Source: Dendrophyllia cribrosa
Taxonomy: Eukaryota > Cnidaria > Anthozoa > Scleractinia > Dendrophylliidae
Reading direction: 5' to 3'
Assembly: GCA_024195265.1 (NCBI GenBank)
Contig: JAJLRJ010000013.1
Location: forward strand, 9,051,832-9,115,831
Length of the DNA: 64,000 bases
The notes beneath the pieces were generated by a model. The model did no database searches. It was not told where the DNA came from and saw nothing but the letters and a program-made list of their open reading frames with translations. Shown piece by piece: positions 23,707 to 33,100 of the stretch. Position 1 is the stretch's first letter. The number at the start of each line of letters is the position of its first letter. The position numbers and the translations under genes were made by a program.

Positions 23707-24088
23707 ACGTAAACCTCCAACTTATTTCTACACTGACTTCAATAAAATATATTGCATGTAATGAATAGCCAAATAGTTAATTTTTCTCTTTGAACCATCA
23801 TTTGTGTAAGAACAAACAAAATAAAGAAGTAATTACACTGTTAGTTAACTTGTGCATTTGTCAAAAATTCTCACCTATTATTTAGCATATCATGTTAGGC
23901 GGACGCTCTCTGTGGGCGCTTTTCATACCGGCCAAGGAACATTCACGGTAACATTTGTGTTAGCGACAGCGGATGGGAGATAATGCGTCCCCTCCTGCTA
24001 GAATGGTATACGGCACAGCGATTCGATATTAAATATTGTATCCACCTATGTTTAAAAGCTACATTTTTAAATTCAATTTGCTTCAAAA

Positions 24089-24414
24089 TTAGAAAATTAA
24101 ACGAGACTTACCTGGAAGTTGAAGTTTGATTTGGATTCTATCAGGCATCTACAGAGCAGAGATTACATGAGATACTACGCATGCGCACGGTTGGTCATCC
24201 TTTAAAGAAAGGAGTGTCCACATGAGGACCCATAAAAAAGAAACATAGTGCAGTATGCAAGTACTGCAGGGAGGATACTGAAGATAACGGGTGGGCATGT
24301 AATCTCTGCTCTGTAGATGCCTGATAGAATCCAAATCAAACTTCAACTTCCAGGTAAGTCTCGTTTAATTTTCTAATTCTATCAGGCATCTACCGCAGAG
24401 ATTCCATGAGATTT
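24089..24414. repeat. DIRS terminal repeat and internal complementary region
   Basis: 24089-24170 and 24296-24384 are inverted copies (AGAAAATTAAACGAGACTTA... and complement). 24372-24414 then continues into the complement of the element's right terminus (ATTCTATCAGGCATCTACCG). Confidence 0.8.
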
Positions 24415-24579
24415 TAAAGTCATGTGGTCACTCAGTAAAACCCCCCCCAAAAAAAAGGGGGTCAAAGAACCAGTCAACACAATTTATTGTACATGTCCAC
24501 AGAGTACATCTGACATTGTAAGACCTGTAAGGCTACTTTAACAACAGCTTGATCATGACAACAAGTTCTATGCCTATGT

Positions 24580-25797
24580 TTACATAGCGGCAGAAAGAAT
24601 GGCATGACTAAAACTGTCAGAGAGATCATTGGGCTCAACTGGCTTGTTGTAAAATCTGTTAAACACACAGTTGCTACTCCAGCTGGCAGCTTTCATAACT
24701 GTAGTTAGAGGAACATTACAGCTGTTAGCCTTGCTAGCAGATGCTGCTCGGGTACTGTGTGGTTTAAACACAGTTGTATCAATGCCAGCCTCTTGGAGAA
24801 CACTCCTGATCCATCTGGAAATAGTATCCTTGGACACACCCTGGTGTGGCCTTGCAAAACTAATGAACAGTTGTTGCTCTTCCCCCCTTAATAAGGAGGT
24901 ACAGTTGACATATTCCTCAAGGACTGTTGCTACACATAACCGGCTCTCAGAAGAAAATCTAGGTATAATTAAAACAAGTTGATCTCTACCCGGAGCCGAT
25001 TGTTTAACAAGGCGATCAATATGAAAAACATAAGACATATTTGAGTCCCTGTGCATCTGACCCAAGTTCATGAAATGAAGTGTCTGACAACGCTGGCCCG
25101 TAACTAAGGCACATAACATAACAAGCTTATATGTAAGGTACTTCAAAGTCATATCCTTTGGAGGATGAAGTGTCTTAAGGTAATTAAGAACAACCGAAGT
25201 ATCCCAAGTAAATGCATAACGAGGAAAAGCTGGCCTGATTTGAAAAACTCCCTTTAGGAACCGTTGTACGAGTGGGTGAGTTCCAACAGTAATATTGCCT
25301 TCCAGTATTATGAATGAAGATAGGGCACTTCGAGCAGTATTAAGGCAACTGTACCCTAGACCCCTTTCATAGAGTTCCTGGAGAAAGTCCAGTACTTTGT
25401 TCACAGGTGGGTGAAGGGGATCCGCAGCCCATTTATCTGCAAATGACTGCCATTTCTCGAGGTAGACTCTATACTGTTTTTGCGTCCCAATCCGCCAAGA
25501 GTTGAGGATTGTTTCCTGAGTTGCTTGTGAAATTCCTTTACTTTGGAGGGATTTCCTGATAAGAGACAGGCCATTAGGCGAAGTTGTCTCCCCAAAGGGT
25601 GTCCCTTTTCTAGGTTGAAAGGCAGGTGCACATTGCTCTTGTGCTTTGGTAAGAAGAGTGGCTCCTGTATCAGGAGTCTTGTCAATTTCGGGTACCATGG
25701 CTGAGTTGGCCAATTGGGGGCAATCAAAATTGCTTGGGTTTGGTCTATTTCCATTTCTGCAAGAATCGTGACAGGACGCTAAAAGGAGGGAAGGCAT
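24580..25797 (-). CDS. DIRS tyrosine recombinase
   Basis: 405 codons from ATG at 25797. The enzyme would integrate the circular DNA copy. Tyrosine-recombinase signature residues are visible: Arg in TGQRCQTLHF, the HSTRAASASK box (H-x-x-R), a Trp-rich helix WSSNCVF and the nucleophile Tyr in FNRFYNKP (about residue 383). An N-terminal SAM-like core-binding region (WRIGTQKQYRVYLEKWQSF) precedes the catalytic domain, as in phage-type recombinases. The start overlaps the end of the RT frame by 53 bp in a different frame. The frame is intact. Confidence 0.85.
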   Translation of the reverse strand: MPSLLLASCHDSCRNGNRPNPSNFDCPQLANSAMVPEIDKTPDTGATLLTKAQEQCAPAFQPRKGTPFGETTSPNGLSLIRKSLQSKGISQATQETILNSWRIGTQKQYRVYLEKWQSFADKWAADPLHPPVNKVLDFLQELYERGLGYSCLNTARSALSSFIILEGNITVGTHPLVQRFLKGVFQIRPAFPRYAFTWDTSVVLNYLKTLHPPKDMTLKYLTYKLVMLCALVTGQRCQTLHFMNLGQMHRDSNMSYVFHIDRLVKQSAPGRDQLVLIIPRFSSESRLCVATVLEEYVNCTSLLRGEEQQLFISFARPHQGVSKDTISRWIRSVLQEAGIDTTVFKPHSTRAASASKANSCNVPLTTVMKAASWSSNCVFNRFYNKPVEPNDLSDSFSHAILSAAM

Positions 25798-27484
25798 ATA
25801 AAAAATAATTAGTCCAATCTAGGGCGAAGGCATCAATTGCCAGGGCCTGAGGGTCCGGCAGCCATGAAACATAGGGTATCAATTGATAGTTCAATCTTGA
25901 AGCAAACATATCAATGTTAGGTGTTCCCAGGGTCTGTGTTATCTTGTTGAAAACATCAACATTAAGCTTCCATTCAGTTGAATCATCAAACACCCTGGAA
26001 GCCTTATCTGCGATGAGATTAATTTCCCCTGGAATGTGGCTAATAGAAAGCCATATATGCCTTGAGATACACCACTCCCATATCTGCCTGGCCATGTTGT
26101 TACATGGAAGGGAATGAGAGCCCCCCATGTTACGTACATATGCCACAGCAGTAGTGTTATCTGACATAACTTTGATGTGATTGTCTGTCATATGTATACA
26201 AAGGGACTGTAAGCCTAAGAGAATTGCGTTTAGCTCCAAATAATTAATGTGGTGGATTTCCTCTGAGGTAGACCACCTACCCCCAGTTGTGGTGCCGTTC
26301 AGAGTAGCACCCCACCCCTGATTGGAAGCATCAGTGTATAAAATATGGTCGATCTTCCCATGGTCAATTCTCTTTTTAGAGGATAGGGCATTTCTAATCC
26401 ACCAAGTAATATCTGATGTTGCTAGTTCAGATAAGACCATGCTTTGTTCAAAATCCCAGTGATTAACTTTAAGTGCCTCAGCTTTTTCAATTTCGAGCTG
26501 ACGATAGAAAAGTTCTCCATATTCTACTCCTGGAAAACATGAAACCATCATACCAATAAGCTGTGCTACTTCCCTTATGGTGGGTGATTTGATGTCAACG
26601 ATTTTTTGGGCATAGAGTTTGAGTTTCTCATGTTTCTCTTTGGAGATAGAGACTGTCATGTCCAAGGAATTTAAAATAAACCCTAGGTGGTGCAAAACCT
26701 GGGTGGGTATTGTCACTGATTTGACTTCATGTGGCAGAAACCCCAGATCTTGATACAGACATAGTGTATCATCGATGTTATTTTGACACTCTTCGGATGA
26801 ATATCCCAATAAAAAGGAATCATCCAGGTAGCCACTAGAAATATGGCCTAATTCCCTGAGGTATGAAAATACAGGCTTCATAAGCTTGGTGAAAAGACGG
26901 GGGGCAGATGAGAGCCCCTGAGCCAAGCATGTAAATTGGTATAGGGTTCCCTGCCATAGAAATTTAAGATATTTTTGGTGTTCTTTGTCAATAGGCACTG
27001 AATAGTAGGCGTCCCGCAAGTCAATAGATGCCATGTAACATCCCGGTCTCATGAGTTGGGAACAAGTGTGTATGGAATCCATTTTAAAATGGTGAAAAGG
27101 AACATAGATATTAAGATCCTTTAGATTTAATATCATACGATAAGACCCATCTTTCTTTGGTCTTAAAAATATATTGGAGATAAACTCTCCCTCTTCATGA
27201 GAGCTTTCTATTATGATTCCCTTTTCCAAGAATTTAGATATTTGTGCGTCCACATTAGTGGTCTCTTGTGGCGAAAACCTAATTGGCCTTGGAGTGGCAA
27301 ACTGCACTGGTGTAACAAAGAATTCTATTTTGTATCCCACAACAGCATTTAAAATGCTAGAGTCATGAGTAAGTTGTTTCCATTGAGTGAGAAACCGTTT
27401 AATTCTCCCTGCTATAATAGGGGAATTTTGTTTCCCATCCCTAACATGGAAATCATAAAAATGACTTACGGTTGTGGGGCTCAC
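25745..27484 (-). CDS. DIRS reverse transcriptase - RNase H
   Basis: 579 codons. RT motifs: FLRPKKDGSYRMILNLKDLN, SIDLRDAYYSVPI, QGLSSAPRLFTKLM and the catalytic SGYLDDSFL. RNase H follows with YTDASNQGWGA, ELNAILLGL, SDNTTAVAYV and the late Asp in NLIADKASR. No methyltransferase domain is seen between RNase H and the recombinase. The first codon of the frame is GTG, overlapping the gag stop (GTGA), so translation probably depends on reinitiation or frameshifting rather than on a normal start. Confidence 0.85.
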   Translation of the reverse strand: MSPTTVSHFYDFHVRDGKQNSPIIAGRIKRFLTQWKQLTHDSSILNAVVGYKIEFFVTPVQFATPRPIRFSPQETTNVDAQISKFLEKGIIIESSHEEGEFISNIFLRPKKDGSYRMILNLKDLNIYVPFHHFKMDSIHTCSQLMRPGCYMASIDLRDAYYSVPIDKEHQKYLKFLWQGTLYQFTCLAQGLSSAPRLFTKLMKPVFSYLRELGHISSGYLDDSFLLGYSSEECQNNIDDTLCLYQDLGFLPHEVKSVTIPTQVLHHLGFILNSLDMTVSISKEKHEKLKLYAQKIVDIKSPTIREVAQLIGMMVSCFPGVEYGELFYRQLEIEKAEALKVNHWDFEQSMVLSELATSDITWWIRNALSSKKRIDHGKIDHILYTDASNQGWGATLNGTTTGGRWSTSEEIHHINYLELNAILLGLQSLCIHMTDNHIKVMSDNTTAVAYVRNMGGSHSLPCNNMARQIWEWCISRHIWLSISHIPGEINLIADKASRVFDDSTEWKLNVDVFNKITQTLGTPNIDMFASRLNYQLIPYVSWLPDPQALAIDAFALDWTNYFLYAFPPFSVLSRFLQKWK

Positions 27485-28706
27485 TTCTGTTGCACAGATT
27501 TCTTCCCCTTTTGAGCATTCATCATGCTCCGGTTGTCTTTTTGAGTGTACTGATAGTTGTTTCTCCTCTGGGGGTGTCCCTGTTGGTAACTGAAACGCCC
27601 CCTGCGATTGAATAAAAAAGAACCCCTGTTTGAGTAGGAGGTTCTCTGACTCGAGTACTCCTCATTCCGCTTCCTCTTGTTGTTTGTGAGTTGTTTTGCA
27701 GCTTTTTTGCTTTCTTTGACAGTTTTCAATCGCTCAGTGAGGTCATCACCAAACAACTCTGACTCCACTGGTTGTTTGTTGCTGCAGATGGCCTTATAAG
27801 TGTCGTCCAGATCGACCTTAAACAGGTCACGTCGGCACATGTTTAGGTCGTGGTTCGCTGATGCGATCAGAAGGACCGAGTTAGACAAACTCTCCCATAG
27901 CTCGTCTGGAGCAGGCAATGTGGTGCCATTCTCGAGGACCTCTCCCACGTTTCCGGTAAGCCTGGCGATAGGGATGAGGCCCTTGATCAGTGATTCCTGT
28001 AATTTCTGCAGGCGAGCATCCATGCTTTTTGTTGTTTTCTGAGCTATTTCCCAGATCTCAGAGTTGACCTTTGTCACTCGGAGGAGTTTACAATTTTCTG
28101 GGCTCTTGACTTTTTCCTTTCGTTTAGTCAGAGCCTGCTCATTTAATCCAGAAGACAGGATGTTATCAACAACAGACGATATCTTCTCATTAAGAGGTTG
28201 CTCAGTCTGTTCATCTTCGGTTACTTCCTTAACGAGGTCCTCGACAAGGACACTAGAGGAAGTTATAGAGCCATTGCTCTTTCCCTTTTTTGCAGGTGGC
28301 TCCGCTGGCTCACCTTCAGGGATACTATCCTGTTCCTCGTCTCCGGAGAGAAGCAGTGTGTCTTCCTCGTCCTGGTTGCATCGTATGCAGCCTTCAGTTC
28401 TTTCACCACAGGGGCGAAAGTGTTCATCATACTCGCAAGTTTGTCGATCTTCACGTTCAACTCTGCAAACCCTAACTCATCAGTCGCTTGGGTTGCTGTT
28501 CGTGTAGCGTTAGGAAAGCTGGCCGCGCCAGTTCCCGCTGAATGCGTTGTTGTGTCATGCTGAGCATCCTTAGCATTTGACCTTTTTCCCGTTGAACGAA
28601 GTGAGCTTTCCTGCTCAAGCACTGACTGTTTCGGCTGCGCCGAGTCAGTTTTCGAACGCTTGGTTTCCGATAACATGCCGTCCAAAACACCATTTTTGTC
28701 GGGCAT
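27481..28706 (-). pseudogene. DIRS gag-like protein with one frameshift
   Basis: The likely start is ATG at 28706 (MPDKNGVLDGML). The frame runs to about 28385, where it leaves after ELKAAYD, and the following coding sense continues in another frame (DEEDTLLLSGDEEQ...) to a stop at 27481. A missing base near 28385 explains this. The C-terminal third is Arg-, Asn- and Tyr-rich (SSQRTSYSNRGSF, YQQGHPQRRNNYQY), as expected for a nucleic-acid-binding gag tail; no CCHC knuckle is seen. Low complexity makes further assignment unsafe. Confidence 0.7.
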
Positions 28707-28958
28707 CGTGAAAGGCAAAAAATATCTGCCAGAATAAGACGGTCTGCCTCGCAAACCTAGTGAATAAGCTCTCCTGCCCCGGTATTGGTAATGGAGCAAG
28801 TCAGGTGCTGTCGGTTCGCACTGATGGCGCCGATTATACAAAGAAAAGATGTGAGCTTCACCAACCACGCTAAAACATGGCGAACGCTCGCGTAGAATGG
28901 ACAACCGTGCGCATGCGTAGTATCTCATGGAATCTCTGCGGTAGATGCCTGATAGAAT

Positions 28959-30121
28959 CGATGTTTCGGTCGATGAAGTTTGAAGTTAATAACGTACTGA
29001 CAATTTCCCTTTCTTTATATCTATGAATTCGAGTCATGCGTTGTTTTCGGAACTCCCTCTCGGTTAAGATCAGTTTAAAATAGGACGTATTATCCAGTAA
29101 ACTTTTTTGGACTCATTCGCAAATTTATTGGTTGTACGTAAGTACATACGATGAATTAAAGAGCCCCTGTTCGTACTCATATGCAACTACAAGGCAAAAC
29201 GGAAATTGGGGTTTTCTTATCATTGATGTTATAGCTTAAACACGAGGAGAACTGAGTGGTTGGTGGGTTGTATATAGCTTCTCAAAATGGTCATTAAATT
29301 CAGAGATAACGAAGGAAGAAAATTGCCAAAATCTATGCTAATGATAATGGGTCAGTTTCAACCACCGCCCACGCTTTGTTCAAACTTAATGATTTATCAA
29401 CGAGTTTGAGAAATAAAGTTCTAAAGAACCCAACATATCCACACTCACTTTAGTTCAGCTGTGATTTATTTCAACAAATCTGTTTTAACACATGCTGACT
29501 TGATTGGCATTTTCTTTCAAGAAAGTGAGAGGAAACTGTCCTAGAAACGTATGTCTCAGTCGCCGTTTGAGATATTCTCTTTAATGTCTGAAAAGAAATT
29601 CCATATATTAAATATATTTTTTACTTTTTGCAAGCAATACTTGTGTAAGGATTTAAGCGGAATTGAGAATTCAATCCCAAGTTTGATTGGCGTTGAAATA
29701 ATAGATCGAAGAGCTACGTTTCCACTGAACTTCGAAGATATGGACTTCCAAATAACAAGAACGACTAATTTGTTTAGTCTGGAAGTTTTCGGCAATATTT
29801 TTAGGCGCCAAAGAAAAGATATGAAAAAAATGGAGCCATTTCTCTTGCCGAAAGTGAAAAAAAAAAGTGATTCAGAATTTGGTTTTAATTAAGCAGAAAG
29901 TTATTTTTCTATTCAAATGAAACAATGTTACAAAACCCACTGAAATAACAAGACATTATTGTGTTTGTTTTGTGAGTGTATTCCATTTCTTTGAAAAACA
30001 ACATACTTACCTCAAAGCTAAGCGCCTATTCTTTCTTTGGAAGAGGCGTGGTAACATAGCGTAAGAAGAGACTGACCATAATTCAAATACATGATGCACA
30101 GAAGTAAGTGGGATAATCACA
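28959..30121. other. Upstream region of lipase-2 with one unexplained frame
   Basis: A 113-codon frame at 29551-29892 (MSQSPFEIFSLMSEKK...) is open but matches nothing I recognise; no neighbouring exon supports it. The region should hold the lipase-2 promoter. No repeat stands out. Confidence 0.35.
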
Positions 30122-33100
30122 ATGCTAGTTTTTTTTGTCTGTTTCCTTCTTGTTGGCGTGTCAAACGGTGAGTATAAGATCACTTTTAGATTTAATTTTC
30201 AACTATACTTTCAGTAAAATAAGAATAATTCGGATTACTCAAGTTTTTAGGTGGCGTCTAGAAAAGAAAGAGGAGGAGAATTAACAGAAGTAGAAAGATA
30301 AAAAATGGTCTTATTCGTTAACGTTTGCTAATGTTGCGGTTTATTGACTTTAAAGTTACCAGTGATAGCGAAGCCACAACTGGGTTTGATCCATACTCGA
30401 ATTGCATAACGTTTTAAAACTGCTCATCAGCGTTAATTTGAATGGTCGCACTTACCTTGTACGTATACAGCCATAACATAGTTCTGTTCAACACTTTAAC
30501 CCTTTCACTGGAGCCCTCCCCCTTCCCCCTCTCCCCCTCGCACCTCCGTCACCGAGCCCAACAGCTTGCTCGCAGGCTGTCAGACTATCGGATTATAATT
30601 TGATGAAAAGTTCAGGTTTTCAAACCGGACGCAATAAAAACTACGCCTGACGTTTTCGAGAGAATGCAAAATGCTATTTTTATTCTCAGAAAGTTCAACT
30701 TAAATTTCGGAAGGCTGATAGCTCCTTTAAAAAGTTCTTGGAAATCATACTTGAACTAACTGTTTCAGAGGAAATAATTTTGTTCCTTATACCTTGGGCC
30801 TGTTGAATTTTCAGCTAAGGTATCCGAACCTTTCCATTAAACGGCATTAAATTATCAAAAGAAACACACATATAACTTTCTGAAGCCTTTGGTGATTTTG
30901 GCTATTTGGGTATCCCTGAAGTAAATTAAAGTGTATGAACGCCTTTTATTCATTTCTTTAATAAGCCGACGGAGTCTGCTATGGAAAGTATGGTTGTTTC
31001 AGTCGACAGCCACCATTTAATAATTGGTTGATGTGGCTACCTAGTGGACCAGCTGCCGTTGGGACGACGTTTAACCTGTACACGAGATTCAACAGAGGAG
31101 ACGCTAAAATCATCGATGACAACGATGAAGAAAAACTGAAAGACTCAAATTTTGACATATCGAGAAGGACAATTATGGTCATTCATGGCTATCTAGGCAA
31201 GTAAATGTAATTTTTTAACGTTAGGAGAGAGTATATAACTTGGATTAGACTGACAGTGGAGCTCTCAGTCTGAACGGGGTAATCAACATCAGCACGCACG
31301 CGAAATATGCATAACAACGAAATTCCCCATGCTCTGGGGCTAAACCTAGACTTGACCATTAAAAGAAACTCGCATAGTACTTTACCATTTTGTATGCATG
31401 TTGCTTTGATAGCGCGGGACGAAGGCTCTAATACCGCTAACTCATGGTGCAATTTGAGCACACAGACAAAGCAACGCGTAACGTAAGTTGGCAAGCCTGC
31501 GCGTATGTATGTTTAATTTCCTTCTTTAGAAGCAAACGGAGACGTTTGCGCCCGAGATTCGATGTATCTCGAGAAAGAGTAATTATATAGAGTCGATATA
31601 CAGCGGTTAAAATCTATAAACCGTACTGCATAATTATTGTAGACGTACAAGTGCAATATTTCTTGTTCTTTTCGCTTTTACTCTGCTTTTTCATCCTAGA
31701 AAGTAAAAAGGGCCCAGGATTCCGTAACTTCCCATGGCTTACACGTTTGAAGGACGCGCTGCTTGATCGAGAAGACTGCAATGTCATATTGGTTGAGTGG
31801 TCAAGGGGAGCTAGATTCCCGTACGCACAGGCTTCTGGAAACTCTCGGCTTGTTGGTGCTCAGACAGCTGAGCTTATAAGGTTTCTGATTTCAAGTACTT
31901 CTGGCTCCCCTGATCTGGCGGGTCGATTCTACATTGTGGGCTTTAGTCTTGGAGCTCAAGTCGCAGGATACGCAGGAACAAATCTGCTGGCTCATGGCAT
32001 GGTGCTGGGTCGTATAACTGGTACTATTTCAAAAAGTTGTTTCTTTTGTTTACTCAAGTGTCTCGATCAGCATCCACCCAAAATAACCGGGTACTTTTCA
32101 AATACTGTAAGATTAAATAGCCGTGGATACGAAGTTTAGTCATTCTTGGCTATAAAAATTAATAGTTTGACTACGCATATCTGTGAAATTAATACCCTAA
32201 AATTATTATAAAATTGGATGAATAAAATCTGATTGATCTCAAACAGCTCACAACGCGGTAGTGTTTACATTAAGGTATATTTATGGTAATTTGGCGATTT
32301 TATTGTATTTGTGTTGCAAAGTGCTGTAATTAGAGCAGTTTTCAATCGAGTGTCGAAAGTAATTACACAATTGCTTTGGTTTTGCATTGCTACACTTTGT
32401 GATTGGCTAAAAAATCTCGCGCCACTTTCTCGACTAATCAGAAGTAAAACCAAAACCAATCGTGACTTGCTCGCACGAGTCTTCCCGCGCTTGGCGCCGG
32501 CGACATGTAACTGCTTCGAGCTCTGATTGGTTCATTGGATTGTTTACGACTGCTGTGATTGGTCAGAGTAATTATTTTGGTTTCGGTTTTTACGACACTC
32601 GATTGAAAACTTCTCTATTATAACGGTTTACGTCTAAGTAAATTAACAATAAAAATGGTCACGTGGTTATGTTTGTGGGATGTGATTGGTGGATTTCGAT
32701 CCATTTTTTCTATTTCTGTTTTCAGGGGTCCAATGTTTGTCGCCATATATATTATAATTGACGGCAGCGTAAAAGTAAACCTTTTTAAAAGTTGGGCTTT
32801 GAACTTCAGAGTTCGCGTGTTATTGAAAGGCGCGCTAAATATCGAGGGCGCAGTAAATAAATATTAGAGCAGTTTTCATTTGAGTATCGAAAGTAATTTC
32901 GCGATTGCTTTGGTTTTGCATTGCTACGCTTTGGTATTGGCTAAAACATCTCGCGCCACTTTCTATCAACCAATCAGAAGTAAAACCAAAACCAATCGTG
33001 ACTTGCTCGCACGCGTTTTCTCGCGCTTGGCACCGGCTGCATGTATTTGCTTCGAGTTGTGATTGTGATGGTTCTTTGGTTTGTCTGCGTCTGTTGTGAT

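Larger units (their letters stand above)
24089..28958 (-). mobile_element. DIRS-type tyrosine-recombinase retrotransposon
   Basis: The element runs right to left: gag-like, RT-RNase H, tyrosine recombinase. Its right end (GGTAGATGCCTGATAGAAT, to 28958) and left end region (ATTCTATCAGGCATCTAC at 24136) are inverted repeats. A segment near 24297-24414 joins the complement of the left terminus (CTCGTTTAATTTTCT) directly to the complement of the right terminus. That is the internal complementary region expected of DIRS elements, which integrate through a circular intermediate rather than with an integrase. Length is about 4.9 kb. RT and recombinase frames are open, gag has one frameshift. Confidence 0.85.

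Noticed and set aside
28198..28563. Plus-strand frames of 120-147 codons near 28.1-28.5 kb
   Set aside because: They are shadows of the minus-strand gag gene.
29551..29892. 113-codon frame as a separate gene
   Set aside because: It has no recognisable domain or neighbouring exons. It is kept only as a note in the intergenic entry.
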